DNA of 64,000 nt. Origin: Corynebacterium pseudopelargi (GTDB lineage: Bacteria; Actinomycetota; Actinomycetes; Mycobacteriales; Mycobacteriaceae). The notes beneath the pieces were generated by a model, which searched no databases, had not been told where the DNA came from, and saw only the letters and a list, made by a program, of their open reading frames with translations. The stretch spans positions 248,001 through 312,000 of the forward strand of contig NZ_CP033898.1 in NCBI RefSeq assembly GCF_003814005.1, read 5' to 3'. The position numbers were made by a program, and so were the translations under genes. Positions within the stretch are counted from its first letter, which is position 1. Each line of letters begins with the position of its first letter. Shown here in pieces: positions 8,105-16,780 of the stretch.

Positions 8105-9421
8105 GTGGAATTCACCCCATTTACCATGATGGAAGATGTCGGATTCATCTAAATTTTGATGGTGGTCGGCACATTCATGCGCAGGCACTTCGCCTGGTTC
8201 CGCAAATTGCTCATCCCCGCATCCATCACCGCCGGGCTCCTCGGCCTCCTCCTTGGCCCAGAAGTGCTCGGCATCATCCCCTTCTCCGATAACCTCGGCG
8301 CATACTCCACGCTGCTGATCGCCGTGGTCTTTGCCTCCATGCCATACACCATGAACTTCAATGCAGGTGAAGCTGCAAAGGCTCGCAATATGTGGGCGTT
8401 TTCCACCAGCATGTTCCTAGGGCAGTGGGGCATTTTCATCCTCGTCGGCGTGCTCTTCGTCGCGCCCATCTGGGGCACAGAAGACTGGTTTGGCATGATG
8501 CTGCCCGTGGGCTTTGTGGGCGGATTCGGCACCGCAGCAGCAGTGGGAAGCGCGCTCGACGATTCCGGCGTTGCCGCCTCGCTCGGCTTTACCTCTGCCA
8601 CCGTGGGTACGCTTGCCGCCATCGTCGGCGGCATCATCATGGCCAACTGGGCCATCCGTACCGGGCGCACCAATACCTTGCCCAAGGAACTTCCCTGGGA
8701 GCTTCGCAGTGGTCACTACGAAGACCGCGAAAATCGCCCCTCCATCGGCAGTGCAACCACGAACCCCTCCAGCATTGAGCCCCTGGCCTTGCACTTCGGC
8801 TTTATCGTGGTCACGGTCCTATTTGCCTACCTTGCCCAGCAGGGCATTAGCGCGCTTTTCCCAAGCGTGTCCATCCCGCTGTTTGCCCTGTCCTTTGTGG
8901 CCGGTATCTGTGGCGTGATCTTTCTTAAGGTCATCCGCCGCCCGCACTATCTTGACCCCCAAACGGTCAAGTCCATCTTCGGCGGATCCACCGATTTCCT
9001 CATCGCCTTCGGCATCGCCTCCATCGTGCCCGCGGCCGTTGCCAGCTACCTGGTGCCACTGCTGCTGCTCTTTGTCCTCGGCGTGATCTACTGCCTGGTG
9101 TTCACGTTGGTAATCGCCCCGAAGTTCTTTGGCGAGCAGTGGTTCGAGCGAGGCCTCTTCGGCTGGGGCTGGGCTACTGCCGCGGTGGCAACTGGCATTG
9201 CGCTGCTCAAGATCGTAGACCCAGATCTCAGGTCCGGCGCTTTGAGTGAGTATGGCGTGGCCTATGTCGGATTTGCCCCCTTTGAAATTGGCATGACGAT
9301 CCTTGCTCCGCTGGCCGTGATTGGTGGCTTTGTGCTGGGCTTAGGCATAGCTGGCACGGCGGCTGCGTTGGTGATTGTGGCGCTTCCCTTCCTTTTAGGG
9401 TGGACGCGGCAAAAATCTTGA
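8105..9421 (+). pseudogene. Sodium/glutamate symporter family gene with a premature in-frame stop
   Basis: A ribosome site AAAGGAG (8091-8097) and GTG 8105 open a frame beginning VEFTPFTMMEDVGFI, the N-terminus expected for corynebacterial GltS-like carriers, but codon 16 is TAA (8150-8152). The same frame then continues without interruption for 420 residues (ILMVVGTFMRRHF..., many membrane helices, GFVGGFGTAAAVGSALDD in the first half, a related second half) to 9421. The stop falls inside the first membrane helix. Without it the protein would be about 438 residues, a normal family length. Reinitiation at TTG 8156 or ATG 8159 is possible but has no good ribosome site. Either a recent nonsense mutation, a sequencing error, or stop readthrough. 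Confidence 0.75.
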
Positions 9422-9422
9422 A

Positions 9423-9443
9423 CTTGAGTGGAACAAACTCAAC
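9423..9443. promoter_or_regulatory. HAIR operator (HspR-binding inverted repeat) before clpB
   Basis: CTTGAGT (9423-9429), a 7-nt spacer, then ACTCAAC (9437-9443). This matches the HAIR consensus CTTGAGT-N7-ACTCAAG at all but the last base. It lies 63 bp before the clpB start and overlaps the -35 of the SigH-type promoter. HspR is encoded at 2326-2706. Confidence 0.85.
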
Positions 9444-9455
9444 TTTCTTAGCGTT
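9430..9455 (+). promoter_or_regulatory. SigH-type stress promoter of clpB
   Basis: GGAA at 9430-9433, 19 nt, then GTT at 9453-9455 fits the actinobacterial SigH pattern (GGAA-N18/19-GTT). The -35 sits in the HAIR spacer, so HspR would block it directly. Confidence 0.65.
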
Positions 9456-9505
9456 GTGTCCTATGAGTGCGGTAGGAAACCGCATAAAGAAAGGACACAA
9501 CAACA

Positions 9506-12055
9506 ATGAACGCATTTAATCCAACTACAAAAACACAGGAAGCCCTGCAGCAAGCGCTGCAGCAGGCTTCGGCAAAGGGCAACCCCGATATACGCCCGGA
9601 GCATTTACTTTCGGCTATTTTGAGCCAAGAAGATGGCATTGCCATCCCGGTGCTGCGCGCTACCGGTGTAGACCCTCAGACGGTGCTCGAAGAGGCACGC
9701 GCGCTGGTGGATAAACTCCCCAGCGCCGAGGGAGCCAATATGGCCAACCCGAACTTTAACCGGGATGCCTTGAACGCACTCAATGCTGCACAGGAGTTAG
9801 CAGGAGAGCTTGGCGACGAATACGTATCCACCGAAGTGCTGCTCGCAGGCATTGCCCGCGGCAAATCGGAGGCAGCCGAGCTATTGACCAAGCGTGGGGC
9901 TACCTACGACGTGATCAAGGGTGTCTTCCCTTCGGTTCGCGGCAATAAGAAGGTCACGAACGAGGACCCCGAAGGCCAATTCCAGGCATTAGAGAAGTAC
10001 TCCACCGACCTCACTGCTCGCGCACGCGAGGGCAAGATTGACCCGGTGATCGGCCGCGATGCTGAGATTCGTCGCGTGGTGCAGGTGCTTTCGCGCCGTA
10101 CCAAGAACAACCCGGTGCTCATCGGCGAGCCCGGCGTTGGTAAAACGGCTATCGTCGAAGGGCTTGCTCGCCGCATCGTTGCAGGTGATGTGCCTGAAAG
10201 CTTGAAGGGCAAGACCTTAATTAGCTTGGATCTTGGCTCGATGGTTGCCGGTGCGAAGTACCGTGGCGAATTCGAGGAGCGCCTCAAGGCTGTCTTAGAC
10301 GAGATCAAGAGCGCCGAAGGTGAGATCATTACCTTCATTGACGAGCTGCACACCATCGTTGGTGCCGGTGCCACCGGCGATTCTGCGATGGATGCCGGCA
10401 ATATGATTAAGCCTTTGCTGGCTCGCGGTGAGCTGCGCCTGGTGGGTGCCACCACGCTGGATGAGTACCGCAAGTACATCGAAAAAGATGCCGCGCTGGA
10501 GCGTCGTTTCCAGCAGGTCTTTGTTGGTGAGCCTTCGGTAGAAGATGCCGTTGGTATCTTGCGTGGCCTCAAGGAGCGCTACGAGGTGCACCACGGTGTG
10601 CGCATCCAAGACTCCGCACTGGTGGCAGCCGCAACGCTTTCGGATCGCTACATCACCTCCCGCTTCCTGCCGGATAAGGCCATTGACTTGGTGGATGAGG
10701 CAGCATCGCGCCTGCGCATGGAGATCGACTCCTCCCCGCAGGAGATCGACGAGCTTGAGCGCATCGTGCGCCGCCTCGAAATCGAGGAGATGGCGTTGGC
10801 CAAGGAAACCGATGCCGCTTCCAAGGAACGTTTAGAAAAGCTGCGCCAAGAGCTTGCCGACGAACGCGAAACCCTCGGCGAACTCAAAGCACGCTGGAAT
10901 AACGAAAAGGGTGCCGTAAATAAGGTGCGCGAGGCCAAAGAGGAACTGGAGCGGCTGCGCCAGGAATCTGAGATTGCCGAGCGCGATGGTGATTATGGCC
11001 GAGTAGCTGAGCTGCGCTACGGACGCATCCCGGAGCTGGAAAAAGAGGTGGAAGAAGCCGAGGCCGATACCGTGGATACCACGATGATCTCGGAGGAAGT
11101 CACCCCGGATACCATCGCCGAGGTTGTGTCTGCGTGGACGGGTATTCCTGCCGGCAAGATGCTGCAGGGCGAAACCCAGAAGCTGCTCAATATGGAGCTG
11201 GAATTGGGTGCCCGAGTGGTAGGCCAGCACGAGGCTGTGCAGGCAGTATCCGATGCTGTGCGCCGTGCTCGCGCCGGTGTTGCCGACCCGAATCGCCCCA
11301 CCGGTTCCTTCCTCTTCCTTGGACCTACAGGTGTGGGTAAGACGGAGCTTGCCAAGGCGTTGGCGGAGTTCATGTTCGATGATGAACGCGCCATGGTCCG
11401 CATCGATATGTCGGAGTTCGGCGAGAAGCACGCCGTGGCTCGCCTCGTTGGTGCCCCTCCCGGGTACGTCGGCTATGACCAAGGTGGCCAGCTCACCGAG
11501 GCAGTGCGACGCCGTCCCTACACCGTCGTGCTGTTCGACGAGGTAGAAAAGGCTCACCCGGACGTCTTCGATATCCTCTTGCAGGTGCTCGACGAGGGCA
11601 GGCTTACCGACGGCCAAGGCCGCACCGTGGACTTCCGCAACACCGTGCTGATCTTGACCTCCAACCTCGGCGCCGGTGGTACGCGTGAGCAGATGATGGA
11701 TGCCGTCAAGCACGCCTTCAAGCCGGAGTTTGTTAACCGCCTTGATGATGTAGTGATTTTCGATCCGCTGAGCGAAGATCAACTCACCAGCATCGTGGAT
11801 ATTCAGCTTCGCCAGCTTGCACAGCGCCTCGAAGGCCGCCGCTTGATCCTGGACGTCTCCGATGCCGCCAAGCTGTGGCTTGCCGAGCGTGGCTACGATC
11901 CTGCCTACGGCGCACGTCCTTTGCGTCGCCTGATCCAGCAGGCCATTGGCGATCAACTGGCCAAGAGGCTGCTAGCCGGCGAGGTCCGCGACGGCGATAC
12001 CGTGCATGTGGATGTTGCCGACGGTGGCGAGCACTTGGATGTAGAGGCTCGCTAA
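9506..12055 (+). CDS. clpB: ATP-dependent disaggregase ClpB (Hsp100)
   Basis: 849 residues, standard ClpB length. The N-terminal Clp domain covers residues 1-~145. AAA+ module 1 has Walker A GEPGVGKT at about residue 206. The ClpB-specific coiled-coil middle domain spans about 410-520 ([15 protein letters not shown]). AAA+ module 2 has Walker A GPTGVGKT at about 606, followed by the C-terminal D2 domain. ClpB threads aggregated proteins together with DnaK. The ribosome site AAAGGAC (9489-9495) supports ATG 9506. Control by HspR (HAIR) and SigH is visible upstream. It is monocistronic: a stem-loop (12072-12109) and a T-rich terminator follow. Confidence 0.97.
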   Translation: MNAFNPTTKTQEALQQALQQASAKGNPDIRPEHLLSAILSQEDGIAIPVLRATGVDPQTVLEEARALVDKLPSAEGANMANPNFNRDALNALNAAQELAGELGDEYVSTEVLLAGIARGKSEAAELLTKRGATYDVIKGVFPSVRGNKKVTNEDPEGQFQALEKYSTDLTARAREGKIDPVIGRDAEIRRVVQVLSRRTKNNPVLIGEPGVGKTAIVEGLARRIVAGDVPESLKGKTLISLDLGSMVAGAKYRGEFEERLKAVLDEIKSAEGEIITFIDELHTIVGAGATGDSAMDAGNMIKPLLARGELRLVGATTLDEYRKYIEKDAALERRFQQVFVGEPSVEDAVGILRGLKERYEVHHGVRIQDSALVAAATLSDRYITSRFLPDKAIDLVDEAASRLRMEIDSSPQEIDELERIVRRLEIEEMALAKETDAASKERLEKLRQELADERETLGELKARWNNEKGAVNKVREAKEELERLRQESEIAERDGDYGRVAELRYGRIPELEKEVEEAEADTVDTTMISEEVTPDTIAEVVSAWTGIPAGKMLQGETQKLLNMELELGARVVGQHEAVQAVSDAVRRARAGVADPNRPTGSFLFLGPTGVGKTELAKALAEFMFDDERAMVRIDMSEFGEKHAVARLVGAPPGYVGYDQGGQLTEAVRRRPYTVVLFDEVEKAHPDVFDILLQVLDEGRLTDGQGRTVDFRNTVLILTSNLGAGGTREQMMDAVKHAFKPEFVNRLDDVVIFDPLSEDQLTSIVDIQLRQLAQRLEGRRLILDVSDAAKLWLAERGYDPAYGARPLRRLIQQAIGDQLAKRLLAGEVRDGDTVHVDVADGGEHLDVEAR

Positions 12056-12121
12056 ATCCAACCGGATTCCCTGGCGCGCAGGAACGCTTCACAGCGATTC
12101 TGCGCGCCAATGCTTCTTGGA

Positions 12122-12148
12122 GCCCGGGGGTAGCGGGCGTTTTTTTTT
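12122..12148 (+). terminator. Terminator after clpB
   Basis: GCCCG (12122-12126) pairs with CGGGC (12134-12138), followed by nine Ts. A longer GC-rich stem, TGGCGCGCAG / CTGCGCGCCA (12072-12081, 12100-12109), precedes it without a T run. Confidence 0.75.
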
Positions 12149-12195
12149 GAAGTACTCTGGCGATTCAGACCAATGCTCGCCAGGAAAGGATGATC

Positions 12196-12390
12196 ATGAC
12201 CCGCTACTATTCTGCGCTCTTGACCTTTATGTTTACCTTGCCGATTCTGGGCTTGGCCTTTGATTGGTTCAGCTTTGAAAAGGGGTACGCAGCAACAATA
12301 ATCGCATCACTGGGTGTGGCTGTCGTTGCCTACTTCCTGACGCCGAAGAGGCGTTCCACTAAGGCCGATTTCGGGCAGAACCTCCAATAA
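12196..12390 (+). CDS. Small two-helix membrane protein
   Basis: 64 residues from ATG 12196, which lies seven bases after GGAAAGG; an ATG at 12190 is too close to that site. Two hydrophobic segments (about residues 5-22 and 30-48) are followed by a basic and polar tail (TPKRRSTKADFGQNLQ), predicting a short integral membrane protein with a cytoplasmic C-terminus. No family recognised. It stands alone between clpB and a non-coding region. Confidence 0.6.
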   Translation: MTRYYSALLTFMFTLPILGLAFDWFSFEKGYAATIIASLGVAVVAYFLTPKRRSTKADFGQNLQ

Positions 12391-12436
12391 GACAGAACGT
12401 CCTTGTTACAGGTCGATCCGCCGCGCTGAGGCTGGC

Positions 12437-12520
12437 ATTATTTTCCAGCAACTTGCGGATCATCGGCTCTGCAGACAAGTGTGCTTCATCTTCCGCAATC
12501 CGCCTACGGTGGAAAATAAT
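12437..12520. repeat. Imperfect inverted repeat, 11-bp perfect core
   Basis: ATTATTTTCCA at 12437-12447 is repeated inverted as TGGAAAATAAT at 12510-12520. Inside these, TTGCGGAT (12453-12460) is mirrored by ATCCGC (12498-12503). Together they could form a large stem-loop of about 84 nt. Confidence 0.6.
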
Positions 12521-12646
12521 TCGGAAACTGTTGAGATCTGCTTGGATCAGCGGGGAGGCATGAGGGTGTCTGCCAATGACTTCCTCATCGCCTGGATCTC
12601 CGTGCCGACCACGCCTTGAATGTTGCCCGTGCGTTCGGGTGGGAAT

Positions 12647-12796
12647 CCAATTGGTTTTACCCAGGCAGATTTCCTACTTGCCGGCGGATCTTTCGCGCCC
12701 CTACACCTCAACCTTGCCGGAGGTTGGGTACGAAAGATCCAGCAGCATTTGGGCTGATGAGCCCAAACACTGCGCCCTCGGGTAAAACGAGATTGG
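12647..12796. repeat. Nested inverted repeats; candidate structured RNA or MITE-like remnant
   Basis: The outer pair is CCAATTGGTTTTACCC (12647-12662) against GGGTAAAACGAGATTGG (12780-12796). An inner perfect 10-bp pair, GGATCTTTCG (12686-12695) and CGAAAGATCC (12731-12740), itself encloses CAACCT/AGGTTG. A third hairpin is TTTGGGC-TGATGA-GCCCAAA (12748-12767). All pairs are compatible in one branched fold. No target-site duplication is evident. Confidence 0.5.
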
Positions 12797-12888
12797 TTGA
12801 GTTGAGTGTTGTGAGTTCCTGAACTATTGATAGCTACCACGTTTGAATAGCAGAGATTGCTGATTCTCACGTCTCAAACTCCGCGATC

Positions 12889-14145
12889 TTAGGCCCTTCG
12901 GTGTTTGCCGGGGGCTTGCACGAATGCCTCGCCAATCACCAGCAGCGGCACCACAAATAGCAGTGCGATGGTGGTGATGTACATGGTGTTTTCTCCGCCG
13001 AAGGTGGGGCCTTCGGTGCCTAAGGTGCCTGCCAGGGGTGGCAGATACATTGCCACTGCGACGGCGCCGAGTGCCCAGGCAAGTTCGCGTAAGGGGCCTT
13101 TGATGGCGAAGGCGCCGGCGATAAGCAGGGCAGCCACGCAAAAATAGTGAGCCCACACAATTGAGCTAAAGCTCACGGTGCATACATATCCCACGGCGGC
13201 GAGCACTGCGAAGCGGCGGCGCTCGTTGAGTAGCGCAGCAATGCCGGCGAGCGCTGCAGCACCGAAGGCTAGGCCATAGTTAAGCACCTTGAGCCCGGTG
13301 GGAACTTCTGAACCATCGAGGCTGCTCACCACTAGGGAGTCGTCTACCTTTTCGCCTAAGTGTTGGGAGTAGAGCGAAAGGTTCGCGCCACCGACTTGGA
13401 CTTGATCGCCGATGGTGCTGATGCGTTGAATCCAGGCGCTAAAGACCTCCGGCCCAAAGGCAATAAAGGATAGGATCACCACCGCCGATGCGGCACTTCC
13501 GGCTACAAACGCGGCTCTTCTACGGCTCGGGAAGAACAGCAGCAGCACAATCAGCACCAGCGGGGTGAGCTTAATGGCGGCCACGATGCCAAGGCTTAGC
13601 CCCGCGCGGATTGGTTGATGCTGCGCCATCGCCAGGGCATAGGCCACAGCCGCCACGATTAATGGCGTGGTCTGCCCAATCCAGAGCGAAAATTGCAGGG
13701 GGAAAGAAATCAGTAGCAGCACCATGCCTGGCAGTACTGCCTGGATGGGTGCGGTGTGTCCGCGCCAGAGGTAGTAGGCACTTGCGGCGATCACGGCGCA
13801 GCCAAGACAGGAGAGGTAGGTCAGCCCAAGTGCGGCGGCTTGTGCGCTGATGCCGATGCTGGCAAGCAGGCTAAAAAACCACGCAACGGCTGGGATATGC
13901 ACATAGGGGTGGGGATGGGGTGCGATATCGGCGATGCTTGGTGCGAGATCCGTCCAAGGGCCTGCGCCCAGGCTGCTGAAATCCTGGGGGTCGTAGTCGT
14001 AGATGTGAATGGGGTCGATGCCTTCGGCCACCATTTTGCCGGCTAGCCAGAGGGAGGCGAAGTCATCTACCTGCCATCGGTACTGCACAAACCAGGTGGC
14101 GAAAAATGCAATAATCGCTGCGAAAGCCCAGGTCGATTTCTTCAT
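12889..14145 (-). CDS. GT87-family membrane glycosyltransferase (DUF2029)
   Basis: 418 residues from ATG 14145; a TTG at 14172 would add nine residues but overlaps a -10-like CATAAT. About 10-11 membrane helices. An early acidic loop (QVDDFASLWLAGKMV) and a proline-rich extracytoplasmic segment fit GT87, the polyprenyl-phosphate-mannose-dependent transferases that build lipomannan and PIM-type glycolipids in corynebacteria. The acceptor cannot be told from sequence. A second GT87 gene lies at 60184-61413. Confidence 0.8.
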   Translation of the reverse strand: MKKSTWAFAAIIAFFATWFVQYRWQVDDFASLWLAGKMVAEGIDPIHIYDYDPQDFSSLGAGPWTDLAPSIADIAPHPHPYVHIPAVAWFFSLLASIGISAQAAALGLTYLSCLGCAVIAASAYYLWRGHTAPIQAVLPGMVLLLISFPLQFSLWIGQTTPLIVAAVAYALAMAQHQPIRAGLSLGIVAAIKLTPLVLIVLLLFFPSRRRAAFVAGSAASAVVILSFIAFGPEVFSAWIQRISTIGDQVQVGGANLSLYSQHLGEKVDDSLVVSSLDGSEVPTGLKVLNYGLAFGAAALAGIAALLNERRRFAVLAAVGYVCTVSFSSIVWAHYFCVAALLIAGAFAIKGPLRELAWALGAVAVAMYLPPLAGTLGTEGPTFGGENTMYITTIALLFVVPLLVIGEAFVQAPGKHRRA

Positions 14146-14315
14146 AAGTGGGGCGTGGTCGCGATTATGCAAGGGTCTAGTTCTCCTGGGGGCTGGGTTG
14201 TTTTGTCTATGGTAGTTGCTCGTGGTGTTTGTGTTGCCTATGGGTTCGCGTGGCGTCGAAAAGCTTAAAAATGTGACTCAATTTACTCCAATGAGCATTC
14301 CGCGGGTGCCCCCTT

Positions 14316-14321
14316 TAGTAT
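14316..14321 (+). promoter_or_regulatory. -10 element of a leaderless promoter (rhodanese gene)
   Basis: TAGTAT lies 7 nt before the ATG at 14329, with no ribosome site between them. Confidence 0.55.
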
Positions 14322-14328
14322 CGGGTGC

Positions 14329-15159
14329 ATGAGCATCACTATCTCTGCTGAAGAACTTGCCCAACGAATTCACTCTGGCAGCAACAACATTCTGCTGGCC
14401 AGCCTGTGGTCCGCAAACGAAGGCGGCGGCTTTGCGCAGTTCAATTCCGAGCACATCCCCACCGCAAAATTCTGCGACCCAGCAGCGGCTCTGGCCGGCA
14501 TTCCCGGCTCATCTTCGGGCCGTAACCCCCTGCCCAGCACCGATATTTTGGATCGTTGGTTTAATCGTTGGGGCCTTCGCGATGATCGCCAAGTGGTGGT
14601 CTACGACAATTTCCGTGGGCTCTACGCGGCGCGCGCCTGGTGGGTGCTCAAGTGGGCGGGCGTGCAAGACGTAGTGGTGCTCGACGGCGGCCAGGCCCGT
14701 TGGGAAGCCACCGGCCATCAACTCATCGGCGGCCCTGGTAATCCTCGCGGTTTTTCCAATATCACCTCCAATCCCGGCCAACTGCCCACGGCCACCATCG
14801 AGGATGTAAAAGCCCACGACGGCATTTTGCTCGATGCCCGTGAGCGCAACCGTTTCGCCGGCCGCAAAGAGTTCCTCGACCTCAAGGCAGGCCACATCCC
14901 GGGCGCGATCAACATCCCCACCCGCGAGGTGCTCAATGAGGATCTCACCTTCAAATCCCCTGAGCAATTGCGCAAGATTTTCCACGAGGCGGGAATTGAG
15001 TCGGCAGAGGATGTGATCATTTATTCGGGTTCCGGCAACCACTCTGCGCAGGTCATCATGGCTATGGAGATGGCCGGCATCGGCATTCCGCGCCACTATA
15101 TCGGCGGTTGGTCGCAGTGGTGCGCCGATGAAAGCAACCCCGTGGAGCGCGGCGACTAA
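14329..15159 (+). CDS. Two-domain rhodanese (sulfurtransferase family), catalytic Cys replaced by Ser
   Basis: 276 residues with two rhodanese domains, as in thiosulfate/3-mercaptopyruvate sulfurtransferases (N-terminal VVVYDNFRGLYAARAWW near residue 90; C-terminal LLDARERNRFAG and GHIPGAINIP). The active-site loop, normally CGSGVTA, reads YSGSGNHSA, so Ser233 replaces the persulfide-forming Cys. Only Cys49 and Cys265 exist, neither at the catalytic place. It may be a non-catalytic or altered-function member. The next gene starts 10 bp downstream. Confidence 0.8.
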   Translation: MSITISAEELAQRIHSGSNNILLASLWSANEGGGFAQFNSEHIPTAKFCDPAAALAGIPGSSSGRNPLPSTDILDRWFNRWGLRDDRQVVVYDNFRGLYAARAWWVLKWAGVQDVVVLDGGQARWEATGHQLIGGPGNPRGFSNITSNPGQLPTATIEDVKAHDGILLDARERNRFAGRKEFLDLKAGHIPGAINIPTREVLNEDLTFKSPEQLRKIFHEAGIESAEDVIIYSGSGNHSAQVIMAMEMAGIGIPRHYIGGWSQWCADESNPVERGD

Positions 15160-15168
15160 ACTAAACCC

Positions 15169-16254
15169 ATGCTCTTTTTCCTCGCAGCACTCCTTGGGCT
15201 ACTGGGCGTAGCCCTTTGGCTTTTCGACGTCCAACGCGCCCGCCGCCAACGTGACGTCGTTTCGCCCGAGGCACCCACTCCCAACGCGGAGCTTGGCCAA
15301 GAGGAAATTGAAAGTCCCGAAGATTTAGCCAGCCCTCCACTGCCAGAGCAGCAGCAGGCGAGCCCGATAAAAACTCCGCGCTTCGCAGGGCTTCCTGGCT
15401 CTGCCAGAAGGCAGAAGCGTCAGTGGGCTGCGCAGCAGGGCTTTGCGTTTAGCAATGGCGATGAATTGCTCTCCCAGGAATGGGAACGCGGCCCAGAAGG
15501 CTCGGCCAAGAATGTGGTCAGTGGGGTAGTGGGCGGCAATGAGGTGCGCCTTTTCGATATCGCCGGCACCACCATGATGGCTGCCCGCCGCAGTGCGTTT
15601 TCAGAGCACCTGCTGTGGGCAAGCCGCGAGGATACCCCGCCAGAAGAACTGGTGCGCATCGCCTCCCGCGGTGGTTTTTATATCTATGGCAGCGATCAGG
15701 GTGCGGTGCAAAGGGTGCTCGACCAACGAGCCGATCAGGCCTTCAATAGCCTGCCTGATGCAGTACAGCAGGTGTGGTGCGAGGCCGATTGGGTGTTGGC
15801 TACCTTCATTCGCGGGCATCATCCGCAGGAATGGGATGAGGCTGCGCAGGCATTGTCCCTGCTTGCCGATGCCGCCATGGTGTTGCCTCGTCGTGGCAAT
15901 ACGGATTTAGGTGTGGAGTACGCAGAGATTGACCCCACCAGGCCGCTGCCACCTGCACCGGATGCCCAGGAATTAGCGCCCGAAGAACCCGCCATCGCCG
16001 TGCCGGAGGTTGAAGAATCGCCGGTGGTGGTGGAGCTTCCGAGCAGGAGTGCCACAATAGCTAAAGGTGCAATTGAGCAGCGGCCCCTCGGCGGCGATGA
16101 GGTAGAACCCATCGGTACTGGCAAAAAGCCTGCGCCGAGTGATTTCCAGGGCACGAGGGTGCTTCGGGATCTGAGCAAAGGTTCGAGCATTTTTGAAGAT
16201 ATTGCCCGCGAGATGGGCACCGACCCCTTAGAAAAGGACGCAAACGATGAATAA
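15169..16254 (+). CDS. Membrane-anchored protein of unknown function upstream of pyrE
   Basis: 361 residues. An N-terminal membrane anchor (about residues 1-20, LFFLAALLGLLGVALWLF) is followed by an acidic/proline linker to about 65, a globular domain (about 75-250, containing GLPGSARRQKRQW and GGFYIYGSDQGAVQRVL) and an acidic proline-rich C-terminal tail. It resembles conserved hypothetical proteins found beside pyrE in corynebacteria; function unknown. A -10-like TAAACT lies six bases before the ATG, so it may have its own leaderless promoter. The stop overlaps pyrE by 8 bp, implying coupling. Confidence 0.75.
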   Translation: MLFFLAALLGLLGVALWLFDVQRARRQRDVVSPEAPTPNAELGQEEIESPEDLASPPLPEQQQASPIKTPRFAGLPGSARRQKRQWAAQQGFAFSNGDELLSQEWERGPEGSAKNVVSGVVGGNEVRLFDIAGTTMMAARRSAFSEHLLWASREDTPPEELVRIASRGGFYIYGSDQGAVQRVLDQRADQAFNSLPDAVQQVWCEADWVLATFIRGHHPQEWDEAAQALSLLADAAMVLPRRGNTDLGVEYAEIDPTRPLPPAPDAQELAPEEPAIAVPEVEESPVVVELPSRSATIAKGAIEQRPLGGDEVEPIGTGKKPAPSDFQGTRVLRDLSKGSSIFEDIAREMGTDPLEKDANDE

Positions 16255-16780
16255 GAAACAACAACTGGCGCAATTGGTGCAAGAGCTTGCGGTGGTGCAC
16301 GGCAAGGTCACCTTATCTTCTGGCAAAGAGGCCGATTATTACGTCGATTTGCGTCGCGCCACCTTGCACCATGAGGCATCTGCGCTCATCGGTGAGCTTT
16401 TGCGTGAGCTCACCGCCGACTTGGATTATGTGGCTGCCGGTGGCCTGACCTTGGGTGCTGATCCGGTAGCTACCGCCATCATGCATGCACAAGGCCGCCC
16501 GATTGATGCGTTTGTGGTGCGTAAGGAAGCAAAAAAGCATGGCATGCAGCGCCGTATTGAAGGCCCCGATGTGGTGGGCAAGAAGGTGCTCGTTGTAGAA
16601 GACACCACCACTACCGGCAACTCCCCGCTGACGGCCGTGGCAGCACTCAAAGAGGCCGGTGCCGAGGTCGTGGGCGTGGCTACCGTGGTGGATCGCAATA
16701 CTGGTGCAGCCGATGTGATTGCCGCTGAAGGCCTTGAGTATCGATACATTTTGGGGTTGGAAGATCTTGGTCTTGAGTGA
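16247..16780 (+). CDS. pyrE: Orotate phosphoribosyltransferase
   Basis: 177 residues. It has the PRPP-binding loop VLVVEDTTTTGNSP (about residues 110-123) and the OPRTase catalytic loop VRKEAKKHGMQRRIEG. It converts orotate and PRPP into OMP, the fifth step of UMP synthesis. It sits apart from the other pyr genes, between an anchored protein (8-bp overlap) and an RNA methyltransferase, as in C. glutamicum from memory. No attenuator is visible. Confidence 0.95.
   Translation: MNKKQQLAQLVQELAVVHGKVTLSSGKEADYYVDLRRATLHHEASALIGELLRELTADLDYVAAGGLTLGADPVATAIMHAQGRPIDAFVVRKEAKKHGMQRRIEGPDVVGKKVLVVEDTTTTGNSPLTAVAALKEAGAEVVGVATVVDRNTGAADVIAAEGLEYRYILGLEDLGLE

Larger units (their letters stand above)
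12391..12888. other. 498-bp stretch without a convincing gene, rich in inverted repeats
   Basis: Short frames exist here on both strands, but none has a ribosome site, a recognisable domain or consistent codon use. On the minus strand a protein-like run of codons covers roughly 12395-12590, but it is out of frame with the nearest start, so a decayed gene is possible. The stretch holds two groups of inverted repeats, listed separately. Confidence 0.55.

Noticed and set aside
10832..11956. 374-codon open frame antisense to clpB
   Set aside because: Mirrors conserved ClpB codons; no ribosome site, no domain.
12547..12870. 107-codon minus-strand frame in the repeat-rich intergenic region
   Set aside because: Crosses both inverted repeats, has no ribosome site and no recognisable domain; more likely structural or non-coding DNA.
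12391..12888. Possible tmRNA, RNase P RNA or SRP RNA
   Set aside because: Looked for their conserved ends and cores; none found, and the repeat pattern differs.
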